Source: JAAZCI01 sp046462535 (lineage in GTDB: Bacteria > Pseudomonadota > Gammaproteobacteria > Cardiobacteriales > Wohlfahrtiimonadaceae). Taken from it: a stretch of DNA of 64,000 nt. The position numbers and the translations under genes were made by a program. Positions 8,311 to 16,008 of the stretch are shown here, piece after piece. Where the stretch lies: assembly GCA_046462535.1 (NCBI GenBank), contig JBKGVF010000024.1:1-64000 (forward strand). The letters run 5' to 3'. Each line of letters opens with the position of its first letter. Position 1 is the first letter of the stretch. A model generated the notes under the pieces. The model did no database searches. It saw nothing but the letters and a program-made list of their open reading frames with translations, and was not told the origin of the DNA.

Positions 8311-8841
8311 TTACTCAAGCTCAATCCGTTTATAACCAAGTATCGTTGCTAAAAATGAGAGTGGAAAGAGGGAAATAAGGCTATTATATTGAGTCGCTAA
8401 ATCTCTAAAATTGGCCTTACGCCGATCAAACTCCTCATCCGTTAAGCGAATTTCATTCTTAAGAGCCGCAATACGTTTAGGACTAATTAACTCAGGATAA
8501 TTCTCTGCCGCTCCCACTAAGAGTGAGAACCACTCTTTCATTGCCCCAAAGTGGAGGATCTTCTCTTGCAGACTTCTTGATGAGAGGTAACGCTCACGCG
8601 CTGAAGTTAATTGATAGAAATGCTCTTTTTCATAAGCAATAAGCTCTTCGATTTGTCTAATCCACTGTGGAAGCGTTAATGCAGAGTGTTGATAGAGATG
8701 ATCTAGATGCTCAAATGCATAGTGAGTAGCTCTCTTTAAGTGCCAAATTTTATAATAGATAAGGAGCAACGCTATCAAGAGTAAGAGCGCTGATACTAAA
8801 GCTACATTGGAAAAGAGAAACTCAAAGATATATATAAGCAT
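8311..8841 (-). CDS. LemA-like membrane-anchored protein
   Basis: 176 residues. One N-terminal membrane segment (about 8-30) is followed by helical cytosolic sequence. The C-terminus YNSLISLFPLSFLATILGYKR matches the LemA pattern of a YNxxIxxFP block, and the middle ERYLSSRSLQEKILHFGAMKEW has the helix composition of that family. LemA proteins are coiled-coil membrane proteins of unclear role. A TTG one codon upstream is possible; ATG 8841 follows GAAGAGA. It stands alone with no HtpX or TPM partner nearby. Confidence 0.75.
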   Translation of the reverse strand: MLIYIFEFLFSNVALVSALLLLIALLLIYYKIWHLKRATHYAFEHLDHLYQHSALTLPQWIRQIEELIAYEKEHFYQLTSARERYLSSRSLQEKILHFGAMKEWFSLLVGAAENYPELISPKRIAALKNEIRLTDEEFDRRKANFRDLATQYNSLISLFPLSFLATILGYKRIELE

Positions 8842-8929
8842 CAAATCTCTTCAATTAACAATATCGGGATCCTAATTCTAATCCTTCCCCCTTCGAGATT
8901 CAATACCTATCTTTTCAATCATTAACAGT

Positions 8930-8959
8930 AGAGGGCTCACCTAATTTAATGAGCCCTCT
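8930..8959. other. Stem-loop downstream of phoX
   Basis: AGAGGGCTCA (8930-8939) pairs perfectly with TGAGCCCTCT (8950-8959), loop of 10 bases. No T-run follows on either strand, so this may be a 3'-end stability element or weak terminator for phoX. Confidence 0.55.
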
Positions 8960-8995
8960 AACACCTCTTATCGATTCTCTCTTAATGACCAACTA

Positions 8996-10948
8996 TTAAT
9001 GCCCAATTATTCCCCCATCTTCCCGCTCTATAACAACGGTGGCCGAACGGGGACGCCCTGCATTGACACCATCTGGCCAACTTGAAATAGCTGTAGGTTG
9101 TTTTGGATCACTAGAGCCTTTTAGGGGCTCGCCAGGATGCTGAATGTTAATAAAGAGCGTTCGATTATCGGCTGTAAACGCAATTCCTGTCACTTCACTC
9201 CCCACCGGTGCTGTTAAAAAGCGTTTAAACTCCCCCACTTCAGGGTCAACTGCTAACATCTGATTATTGCCTAATCCTTGGTAAACTCCTCGATTAAGAG
9301 CAGAGGTTGAGACATCTGTCTGTACCCAGAGCAACCCATTATGATCAAAGGCTAAACCATCCGGGCTTCCAAATCGATCCCCCTCATGATCGGGCTGATG
9401 ATTCATATTCAATGCTGTATCCGTTCCGGCAAGAGCAAGAATATCCCACTTAAATTGTGTTGCCGTTACATCGCCCCCCTCCTCTAACCAGTGGATAATA
9501 TGACCGAAAAGATTATTAGCTCTTGGGTTAGCACCATCAATATCAGGATACCCTTCAGCCCCTCTCTGATTATTATTGGTGAGTGTACAGTAGATGCTGC
9601 CAGGATTGAGGGGATCTGCGGTAATCCATTCTGGACGATCCATCTTTGTTGCCCCTACATAATCAGCTGCACTGCGGGCATTAATCACCACATCCCCTTG
9701 ATTAGAGAATCCATTGCGCTCATCTAATGGTCCAACGCCATAAATAAGAGGTAACCACTCTCCAGAACCATCCTCATTAAAACGTGCAACATAGAGAGTG
9801 CCGTCACTAAGTAACTCACTATTAGCTAATCCCCGGGCAGGATCAAATTGACCATGACTAACATACTTATAAATATACTCAAATTTCTGATCATCCCCCA
9901 TATAGACGGCTATTTGACCATTAGGAGCAACAACAACCTTTGCCCCCTCATGTTTAAATCGCCCTAACGCTGTATGTTTAACAGGGGTAGAATTGGGGTC
10001 GAAGGGATTGATCTCCACCACCCAACCAAAACGATTCGGTTCATTAGGAGTTTTATTAACATTAAAGCGCTCATCATGCTCATACCAACGATAGGCGGTA
10101 TCACTACGGGAGATACCATAACGCGCCTCTAACGGAGTCAGCTCACCCTCCTCTTTGACAAAGATATCGGACCAATTCTCTTCACATGTTAGGTAAGTTC
10201 CCCAAGGGGTCTCCCCATTGGCACAATTCTGCATTGTTCCTAAGATAGTCGTACCATCTCGATCCGCAGCACTTCTCATTAGCTGATGCCCCCGAGCAGG
10301 GCCTGAAATATCCATCTGAGTATGAGGCGTGATTCGTCGCGCATATCGTGAAGGACGAACAACTTCCCAACGATTATCTCTTCTGATCACCTCAATCACC
10401 GAGACCCCCATCGCATTTTGCGATTTACGTACCTTCTCAATACTCCAATTCTCCTCTCCATCAGGAAAGAGAAGCCCATTATCCACATACTCATGATTCA
10501 TCGCTAATAATCCATGCTCCGATGCATCCTTACCCTCTTGTAGAGGGAAGTAGGCGATTCCATCATGATGCATGCCTGCCTGATATGCTTGCTCTTCGGC
10601 ACTATTTGAAGCATCTTGCTTAAAGCGAGGACTCATCTTAGGGATGCCCACAGGATCCCCCCAAGCATAGAGGGGAGTTGCTCGATAACCCTCAGGGACT
10701 ATAACGCTATCTAGTGTTGATGGGGCTATTGGTTTAAAGGTTAGTTGCTTCCCAAGCGATCCTCCTGCCCCACCCTTCTGCTCAACTCCCAAGAGTGGTT
10801 TTGGTAGTAGCGTAACAGTAGCTGCCCCCAAGGTTAATCCGGTAAACTTTAACCATGATCGCCGTGATAGACGTTGCTCTAAAACGTTAGAGAAAGTCCT
10901 ATTCTCAGTCCGATTATTAATCTCATTCTCATCTCGTTTACGTGTCAT
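8996..10948 (-). CDS. phoX: PhoX-type alkaline phosphatase, Tat-exported
   Basis: 650 residues of the PhoX/DUF839 family, periplasmic phosphomonoesterases that use calcium and iron and release phosphate from organic esters. A Tat signal is visible: SRRSWLK at residues 28-34 followed by a hydrophobic stretch. Conserved blocks include GLLAMNHEYVD, TPWGTYLTCEENWSD, RFGWVVEINPFDP, ALGRFKHEGA and SPDGLAFD. ATG 10948 is chosen because AAGGAG lies 7-8 bases upstream; an ATG five codons earlier overlaps that site. Upstream is a Pho-box-like element, so phosphate control is likely. Confidence 0.93.
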   Translation of the reverse strand: MTRKRDENEINNRTENRTFSNVLEQRLSRRSWLKFTGLTLGAATVTLLPKPLLGVEQKGGAGGSLGKQLTFKPIAPSTLDSVIVPEGYRATPLYAWGDPVGIPKMSPRFKQDASNSAEEQAYQAGMHHDGIAYFPLQEGKDASEHGLLAMNHEYVDNGLLFPDGEENWSIEKVRKSQNAMGVSVIEVIRRDNRWEVVRPSRYARRITPHTQMDISGPARGHQLMRSAADRDGTTILGTMQNCANGETPWGTYLTCEENWSDIFVKEEGELTPLEARYGISRSDTAYRWYEHDERFNVNKTPNEPNRFGWVVEINPFDPNSTPVKHTALGRFKHEGAKVVVAPNGQIAVYMGDDQKFEYIYKYVSHGQFDPARGLANSELLSDGTLYVARFNEDGSGEWLPLIYGVGPLDERNGFSNQGDVVINARSAADYVGATKMDRPEWITADPLNPGSIYCTLTNNNQRGAEGYPDIDGANPRANNLFGHIIHWLEEGGDVTATQFKWDILALAGTDTALNMNHQPDHEGDRFGSPDGLAFDHNGLLWVQTDVSTSALNRGVYQGLGNNQMLAVDPEVGEFKRFLTAPVGSEVTGIAFTADNRTLFINIQHPGEPLKGSSDPKQPTAISSWPDGVNAGRPRSATVVIEREDGGIIGH

Positions 10949-11044
10949 GCGATTCTCCTTCATTATTAGTCATAACGTACTATAAAGATCGATATTGCTA
11001 GAGAACGGTATCCGCTCATCTATAGAGAATCCTAACGAGAGAAG

Positions 11045-11062
11045 ATGACAACTCAGTAACAG
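11045..11062 (-). promoter_or_regulatory. Pho-box-like site upstream of phoX
   Basis: On the minus strand CTGTTAC and TTGTCAT are two 7-mers separated by four bases, the 7-4-7 layout of a PhoB box (consensus CTGTCAT repeats). A TAGGAT word follows ten bases later and could be the -10. Supports PhoB control of phoX; inferred from pattern only. Confidence 0.4.
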
Positions 11063-11097
11063 AGAAGATGAGGGGAGGATCTCTCGACTTCCTCCAT

Positions 11098-11130
11098 AAA
11101 AAAACCTAGAGCTTCGATAAAACTCTAGGT
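11098..11130 (-). terminator. Terminator of the WYL-cas6f unit
   Basis: ACCTAGAG (minus strand 11130-11123) pairs with CTCTAGGT (11111-11104), followed by a T-run (11104-11098). It closes the transcript carrying cas6f, the 11-codon ORF and the repeat-like stem-loop, and separates it from phoX. Confidence 0.88.
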
Positions 11131-11165
11131 GATTACCAGAGAACTCCCTAACTCCAGTTAACTAT

Positions 11166-11193
11166 TAAGAGAGCCACCTATTCGGCGGGTGAG
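11166..11193 (-). ncRNA. Type I-F-repeat-like stem-loop in the cas6f 3' UTR
   Basis: On the minus strand CCGCC (11188-11184), loop GAATA (11183-11179), GGTGG (11178-11174): a 5-pair stem with one G-U pair and a 5-base loop. The type I-F repeat core I remember is CTGCC GTATA GGCAG; 11 of 15 bases agree, and the 5+5+5+5+8 layout fits the 28-base repeat unit. Cas6f/Csy4 cuts at the 3' foot of exactly such a stem. It occurs once, 85-105 bases after the cas6f stop and before the terminator. A flanking pairing AACTCCC/GGGAGTT (11201-11195 with about 11148-11142) would close a larger structure. A candidate Cas6f target; not proven. Confidence 0.5.
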
Positions 11194-11201
11194 GTTGGGA
11201 G

Positions 11202-11237
11202 TTACCTCATATCGCTCATTAATAATTTAAAGCCCAT
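11202..11237 (-). CDS. 11-residue ORF after cas6f
   Basis: ATG to TAA encodes MGFKLLMSDMR. The strong AAAAAGGAG sits eight bases before the start, better than many real genes here. It begins 41 bases after the cas6f stop and ends 9 bases before the repeat-like element. It could be a translated leader or small protein whose ribosomes affect folding of the stem-loop. No known family. Confidence 0.4.
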   Translation of the reverse strand: MGFKLLMSDMR

Positions 11238-11278
11238 TGTAACAACTCCTTTTTAATTAACAACGCCCACTTCGTAGA

Positions 11279-11887
11279 TTACTCAAAGGAGGGGAGCGCA
11301 CGATGTTGACTCAAACCATATGCGTTAAATCCCCCATCTCCTTCATCATTAGCAGACTTTCGTCCTACCCAGAGTGAAAAACGCTGCTGATTTGAGTGAC
11401 TTTTCACCTCAATGTAAGGCTCTCTTATTGGCATTCGCCAACGAGTCAATACCTCTTTAGCCAGCTGCTCACACCAATCATCCCGCTCTTCATAACGTCT
11501 CTTTAAGCGGCGCATATCACTCAACCCTTTTTTACGCACACGGTAAAATTGACAATAACCATCAATCACTGTAGGAATCGGCTCAATAGGTGCAAGCTGA
11601 TAATACCCCTCCATAATCCCCTTTAATGATTGATCTAACTCTTCAATAAAGGTTGTTAACTCTTCTGCTACTCCAAAGAAGCGAACGCGACCACTCAAAC
11701 TATCACCATTTTGACAATAATCAGGAAATCCAATCCCGATCCTCCCCCTGTATGGAATAAGATGCCGATGACTCAACGAAAAGAGCTGACCTAAAAGCTG
11801 CTCTTCAAAGTGTAATAGATCTTCTGCTTCATCAGGAAAAGCAGATCGAACAGGTGCTATCTCTATATAATGGGTAATGGGTACCAT
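11279..11887 (-). CDS. cas6f: Orphan CRISPR endoribonuclease Cas6f/Csy4-like
   Basis: 202 residues; aligns by eye along its length with P. aeruginosa Csy4 (187 residues), which cuts type I-F pre-crRNA at the base of the repeat hairpin and stays bound. Shared blocks: THYIEI at the N-terminus, LFSLSH with catalytic-type His40, RIGIGFPDY (49-57), YRVRKKGLSDMRRLKRRY (115-132) matching the RNA-binding arginine helix, EVKSHSNQQRFSLWV with Ser163 and FNAYGLS (187-193) with Tyr190; ends LPSF, as in VPWF. His, Ser and Tyr are all kept, so it is probably active. No cas1, cas3, cas5-8 or array is in the window. A WYL regulator lies 73 bases upstream in the same direction. Confidence 0.88.
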   Translation of the reverse strand: MVPITHYIEIAPVRSAFPDEAEDLLHFEEQLLGQLFSLSHRHLIPYRGRIGIGFPDYCQNGDSLSGRVRFFGVAEELTTFIEELDQSLKGIMEGYYQLAPIEPIPTVIDGYCQFYRVRKKGLSDMRRLKRRYEERDDWCEQLAKEVLTRWRMPIREPYIEVKSHSNQQRFSLWVGRKSANDEGDGGFNAYGLSQHRALPSFE

Positions 11888-11949
11888 CCACTTCTCCCCT
11901 ACTCTTTGTAACCATATTGGGACAATAATGATTCAGCTGTAAATGAATT

Positions 11950-11965
11950 GATAAGTCTGCTTATC
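11950..11965. other. Stem-loop between the WYL gene and cas6f
   Basis: GATAAG (11950-11955) and CTTATC (11960-11965), perfect 6-base arms with a 4-base loop, overlapping the last codons and stop of the WYL gene. No T-run. Could modulate read-through into cas6f or mark RNA processing; unproven. Confidence 0.4.
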
Positions 11966-12830
11966 CGTTAAATAGATAGGGTTTCAACTCATCTCGATTT
12001 AAAAGAGTCAAATAATACCCATCTTGCCGATCATGAGCTTCTGTAAATGCAGCATGAATCTCCTGTAAAAAGTATTGTAGCTGCGCAGCACGACACCGCT
12101 CAATCCGCTCCTTTTCACCACCAAAATACTCCCGCTCAATCAACTCTCGCTGAGCTGATCCAATATTAGGGTGAGCCGCTAAATGGACCTCAAGCCATTG
12201 GTTCCAGAGCTCATCTTCAACGTTAGACTGCTCATTATGCCAATCACTAGGAATAATCTGTCTTAACCCATCACCAATACGACCTAAAACAAAATCGCGA
12301 TACCCTTTTGAACGGAAACAGTACGCACGAACATGCCAGCGTGGCCCTGCTTGAATCAATTGTCGCGGTGCAATTTGACGGACTGATCCATTAGGATCCT
12401 TCATAGAGTAATAGGTAAGCTCTAATAGATACCCTTTTAGGATACTCTGCTGAATAAGTGAAAACACTTTTGGATCAGGAGCAGTTAAATCAGGAAAGCT
12501 AGATGAGATCACCTCATAGCGAAGTCGATTTCCCGCTACCTCATTATCAGATAGATCTAACAATGATAAGTAGTGAGATAATGTACGTAAAACACCTTGA
12601 TCCCCATGACGATTACTTGTACGAAAATCACGATAGAGCGCCTCTGTTGCACGATAGTTTTTTCCTACTGAATTCCACTCTAACCAGGTCGGGTGAGCCT
12701 CACGAAATGAACGTAATACTTCACTTGCACGCGTCTCCTTCAATGATAGAAGGTCAATTAAACGACCACGACTAACCTCTCCCTCCCACAGTAGTAATAG
12801 ATGAATCGCTTCGATTCGCTCAATAACCAT
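11961..12830 (-). CDS. WYL-domain transcription regulator
   Basis: 289 residues with the layout of BrxR/CapW regulators: N-terminal winged helix (about 1-65, with DLLSLKETRASEVLRSFRE), a WYL domain (about 131-190, with YLLELTYYSMKDPNG, IAPRQLIQAGPRWHVRAYC and DFVLGRI) and a C-terminal extension to residue 289. Family members repress defence genes and respond to nucleic-acid or phage signals through the WYL domain. Here it precedes cas6f, with no terminator between, and an inverted repeat overlaps its own -10 element. ATG 12830 follows AAGGAG. Control of cas6f is an inference. Confidence 0.87.
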   Translation of the reverse strand: MVIERIEAIHLLLLWEGEVSRGRLIDLLSLKETRASEVLRSFREAHPTWLEWNSVGKNYRATEALYRDFRTSNRHGDQGVLRTLSHYLSLLDLSDNEVAGNRLRYEVISSSFPDLTAPDPKVFSLIQQSILKGYLLELTYYSMKDPNGSVRQIAPRQLIQAGPRWHVRAYCFRSKGYRDFVLGRIGDGLRQIIPSDWHNEQSNVEDELWNQWLEVHLAAHPNIGSAQRELIEREYFGGEKERIERCRAAQLQYFLQEIHAAFTEAHDRQDGYYLTLLNRDELKPYLFNG

Positions 12831-12876
12831 GATTGCTCCTTACAGCTAACTTAAATCGGTAAAATAATAGTATTAA

Positions 12877-12902
12877 AATCGATAATTAATAGATCGATTA
12901 TA
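12877..12902 (-). promoter_or_regulatory. Promoter -10 and candidate WYL operator
   Basis: The minus strand carries TATAAT (12902-12897). Overlapping it, AATCGAT (12877-12883) and ATCGATT (12893-12899) form perfect 7-base arms nine bases apart. The -35 is poor. A palindrome on the -10 upstream of a WYL regulator is what an autorepressor site would look like. Confidence 0.55.
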
Positions 12903-13004
12903 GCGAAAATAGGGTTGATTAACAGAATCCAACAGATAATCGGCTCCTCTTAGTAACTCGATCCGATCATGTTTCCTCTTCCCCCTAGAGTCATCTAACC
13001 ATCA

Positions 13005-13424
13005 CTACTTGACAACTAAAACAGGCCGAGTCGAACGATGGACTACCTCTCTACTGACACTTCCCATTAATAATCGTCCCATACGCCCTAAATTTCGATG
13101 ACCGACCACAATCATCTCTGCTTTAATCTCATCTGCAAATCGAAGAATCTCCATTGCGGGATTACCATGGGTAAAGCTGATCTCGTAACGCAAATTCGCC
13201 TCCTTTAATTGCTGCTCTAACGGCTTAAGGCGCTCTCGTCTCTGCTGCTCTAACGATTGCTGATCAACAGCATGAAGTACCTCTCTACGGGCGCGATCAT
13301 AATCAGTAACATAGAGCAGGTGGATCACGATCTCTTCAATGGCTAATGAGAGTTTTATTACCTCCTCAATCACGGCAGGGGATTGCTCTTTTCCATCAAC
13401 AGCTACTAATATTCTCTGGCTCAT
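13005..13424 (-). CDS. Universal stress protein, UspA family
   Basis: 139 residues, one Usp domain. Opening RILVAVDGKEQS and C-terminal VVGHRNLGRMGRLLMGSVSREVV are typical; the ATP-loop pattern G-2x-G-9x-G(S) is present except that Asn replaces the second Gly (GHRN). ATG 13424 is used because AAGGAG lies just upstream; the frame is open 22 codons further without a site. Role in stress survival is by family only. It is separated from its neighbours by more than 150 bases. Confidence 0.9.
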   Translation of the reverse strand: MSQRILVAVDGKEQSPAVIEEVIKLSLAIEEIVIHLLYVTDYDRARREVLHAVDQQSLEQQRRERLKPLEQQLKEANLRYEISFTHGNPAMEILRFADEIKAEMIVVGHRNLGRMGRLLMGSVSREVVHRSTRPVLVVK

Positions 13425-13518
13425 CTCCTTAACTCCTTTTGCTCTAAAATTTATTATTATCATTATCGAAAGAGACCTTAAGTCTACCATTTTAGAGTCA
13501 ATTAAGAGTATCTTATTT

Positions 13519-13545
13519 AAAAAGCGCCCAACTAAGTTGAGCGCT
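13519..13545 (-). terminator. Terminator after the flavin disulfide reductase gene
   Basis: AGCGC-CAAC arms (13523-13532 with 13536-13545, one mismatch), loop TAA, then a run of five T on the minus strand (13523-13519). Confidence 0.75.
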
Positions 13546-13586
13546 GAAAGAGTATGATTTATTAATCACTTCTTGATAATCACCGA

Positions 13587-15032
13587 TCAATTAAGATTCT
13601 TTAGCCGTAATCCTAAAGGGGTACTCGCACCTCCCAACTCGCGAGCAAGCATTCGCAAGCCACTTTGGAGTAGCTCTTCTACGACAGGATGGTAGTAAGG
13701 TGCGCTCAAGAGCTCAAAAACCGTATCACCACGCTCAATAGCTAAAGCGATAAGATGGGCTAAATGTTCTCCACCTCGGCCAACCATCTCTGCTCCTAAC
13801 AGATGACCGCTGCTTCCATCAGCATAAAGATGTAGTCGTGAGTCAGCTCCATCAATAATTCGTGAGCGCCCATTCCCCTTCCCTAACGCTACACCTGTTA
13901 TGATCTCTCCTGACTCAATCCCAGCTGCTAACTGCTGGTAGCGAGCTCCTACCGAAATAATATCAGGGTTAGTAAAGGCAATTCCCAACGCACATTTCCG
14001 CTCAAAAGCAGTAACGCCCTGCTCATAATGGGCTGCATTATAACCCGCCGCAGCCCCCTCTGCCGCAGCCTCATGCATTAAAGTGCGATCCCCATTAACA
14101 TCACCGGCAATAAAGAGGGGATAATCTCCAACCTGCATCGTATTTGGATTATAAAGAGGGATTCCTCTCTCATCTAAAGGAAGCTTAAGCTCCTCTAAAT
14201 TAAGTTGATCACTATTACTGCGGCGTCCTAATGCAACTAAGAGAAGATCAACCTCTGTGGTCCGCTCACCCGCTTTAAGCTGAACACCCCTACCTGACTC
14301 AGTCAATGTTGCCGTAGCTGGATCCCCTAGCCAGAGGGTAAATTCATCACTAAAGAGCTTATATGCATGCTCCGCTAATTTAGGATCACTAATACCCCCA
14401 ATCTGATCTGCCATATCAACACCAACAACCTCTCGCCCTAATCTCGAGAGTGCAACCCCCATCTCAAGCCCAATCGCTCCTAAACCTAAGATACCGATCT
14501 TCTGAGGGAGAGATCTCAACTCAAAAAACTGATCGGTTGTCACCATTTTATCCCCTAAAGGGGTTAAAAAATCAGGAACTATAGGGCGGGATCCTACCGC
14601 AATAATTAGCGACTTACCCTCTAAGATTACTGTTCCATCTTCACCTTTAACGGCCACCTTTGTCGGTCCTAATAATTCTGCCCGACCTAAAAAGAGTGAT
14701 TCTTGCGCACTTTGGTGTGTATTATTGATTGCTCCTTGAGCAAATTGATCCCGCATCCGTCGTAAATAAGTCATTAATGCAGTTGTATCTAAACTTAGCT
14801 GATCACTACCATAAATTCCTTGATCAAGGAATTTGTGGCGACTATGCCACTCATGAGCACTCTGTAGTAGAACTTTAGAGGGCATACACCCTACTCGAGC
14901 ACAGGTTGTTCCAAGAGGTCCCTGATCAACTAATGCAAAACTTCGTCCTGCTCGCTTCACCTCGCTTAATGCATAAAGACCCGCTGTACCAGCACCAATG
15001 ATAATGACATCACGTTTAACTATCGTATCCAT
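13587..15032 (-). CDS. Dihydrolipoamide dehydrogenase-like flavin disulfide reductase
   Basis: 481 residues of the pyridine-nucleotide disulfide oxidoreductase class I family. FAD motif GAGTAG at 13-18, redox-active cysteines Cys44 and Cys49 in TCARVGCMPSK, NAD motif GLGAIGLEMGVALSRLG around 197-213, second FAD motif LFIAGDVNG, and the C-terminal dimer base YYHPVVEELLQSGLR. The active-site spacing fits dihydrolipoyl dehydrogenase or a relative, but there is no 2-oxoacid dehydrogenase complex gene next to it, and C-A-R-V-G-C differs from the usual C-L-N-V-G-C. The partner is unknown. Its own terminator follows. Confidence 0.85.
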   Translation of the reverse strand: MDTIVKRDVIIIGAGTAGLYALSEVKRAGRSFALVDQGPLGTTCARVGCMPSKVLLQSAHEWHSRHKFLDQGIYGSDQLSLDTTALMTYLRRMRDQFAQGAINNTHQSAQESLFLGRAELLGPTKVAVKGEDGTVILEGKSLIIAVGSRPIVPDFLTPLGDKMVTTDQFFELRSLPQKIGILGLGAIGLEMGVALSRLGREVVGVDMADQIGGISDPKLAEHAYKLFSDEFTLWLGDPATATLTESGRGVQLKAGERTTEVDLLLVALGRRSNSDQLNLEELKLPLDERGIPLYNPNTMQVGDYPLFIAGDVNGDRTLMHEAAAEGAAAGYNAAHYEQGVTAFERKCALGIAFTNPDIISVGARYQQLAAGIESGEIITGVALGKGNGRSRIIDGADSRLHLYADGSSGHLLGAEMVGRGGEHLAHLIALAIERGDTVFELLSAPYYHPVVEELLQSGLRMLARELGGASTPLGLRLKNLN

Positions 15033-15147
15033 AATCGACTCCTCTACTCACATAGATTTATTATTTTTAGGATTAAAGGATTGACCCTCCCCCTACCCTA
15101 TTGAGCCTACCATATATTTAATTATTATATATATTTATATAGAATAT

Positions 15148-15846
15148 TTATCGAGAACTCTTTAGATGGTAATAGCGTCGTAGTTGTTTAATAAGCTGCA
15201 GACTCACTGAATCACACTCATTACGTAACTGAAAACCCTTAAAGTACCCCTCCTCAACTTTTAGTCGCGTAGCTCGTGTCATACCGTTATTAAGGAAGTG
15301 GCTCTCTCGGCGTAAATCTAATAGGGGTATAAGGGGGATAGATATCTCTTCTGCTATGCGGGTAAGGGGAAAATAATCCGCTAGCTGTGGCTCTTTCTCA
15401 AGCGGTAAAAGCAGAGGAAATGCACCAGAAAGCCCGACTCTTTCACCCCCATCACGAAGGGCATGAAGAGTAGCTAATAGATGTTGAGGTGACCCCATAA
15501 TCTCATCAAATAATTGCTCTTCTAGCTGAATATGTGTGACCTTCTGCTTATATAATGTTACTAGAAGAGATCCTGCGCCAATTTGATAGAGGAGTGCATG
15601 GTAAAGCTGCTGTGGAGATCCAATAACGGGCCTCTGGGCAAAAGGGTGGGAATCACCTGTCCCAATTTTAATACCTAACGTAACTCCGTATTGCCGCGCT
15701 AACAGCAAAGGCTCTCTAAGGTGAAGTGCATCGGCTGAATCGCCACCTATAGAGAGACTCACCGAAGTGGCAAAAGGGATTAGATCACGATCCCGCCCCC
15801 TTTCCCAGGGACCATACCCCTCACCTATATCGATATTTAATATCAT
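15148..15846 (-). CDS. Degenerate LamB/YcsF (PxpA-like) family protein
   Basis: 232 residues. The frame of 5-oxoprolinase subunit PxpA is recognisable: NIDIGEGYGPWERG, DLIPFATSVSLSIGGDS, GVTLGIKIG, YHALLYQIGAGSLL. The usual family motifs, as I recall them, are CGFHAGD, GAHPGYPD and HVKPHGALYN; here they read SIGGDSAD, GIKIGTGD and HIQLEEQLFDE, so the histidines and cysteine are gone. PxpB and PxpC are not adjacent. It is probably not a working 5-oxoprolinase; it may bind a ligand or be decaying. The ORF itself is intact. Confidence 0.72.
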   Translation of the reverse strand: MILNIDIGEGYGPWERGRDRDLIPFATSVSLSIGGDSADALHLREPLLLARQYGVTLGIKIGTGDSHPFAQRPVIGSPQQLYHALLYQIGAGSLLVTLYKQKVTHIQLEEQLFDEIMGSPQHLLATLHALRDGGERVGLSGAFPLLLPLEKEPQLADYFPLTRIAEEISIPLIPLLDLRRESHFLNNGMTRATRLKVEEGYFKGFQLRNECDSVSLQLIKQLRRYYHLKSSR

Positions 15847-15934
15847 CTCTCTACATAACTCCTTGCTACTCTTACTGATAACCTTTAGGGATCGCCTGTT
15901 ATCCTAACCTAAAACCTCTATTGGCGCAGTGATT

Positions 15935-15972
15935 AAAAAGCCCTTAAGCAGTATGTAAGATGCTTAAGGGCT
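15935..15972 (-). terminator. Terminator of the paa operon
   Basis: AGCCCTTAAGCA and TGCTTAAGGGCT (15939-15950 and 15961-15972) make a perfect 12-pair stem with a 10-base loop, followed on the minus strand by five T. It lies 36 bases after the paaE stop. Confidence 0.92.
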
Positions 15973-16008
15973 CAAATGTAATTAGATATTTGATTTTAAA
16001 TAGCGCGA

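Noticed and set aside
11098..11278. A CRISPR array downstream of cas6f
   Set aside because: Only one repeat-like unit was found; looking about 60 bases on for a second copy showed none.
11950..11965. GATAAG/CTTATC hairpin as a second Cas6f site
   Set aside because: Six-pair stem with a four-base loop and no sequence likeness to the I-F repeat core.
11279..12830. A CRISPR-associated transposon (type I-F3)
   Set aside because: No tnsA/B/C, tniQ, cas8 or cas7 gene and no transposon ends were seen.
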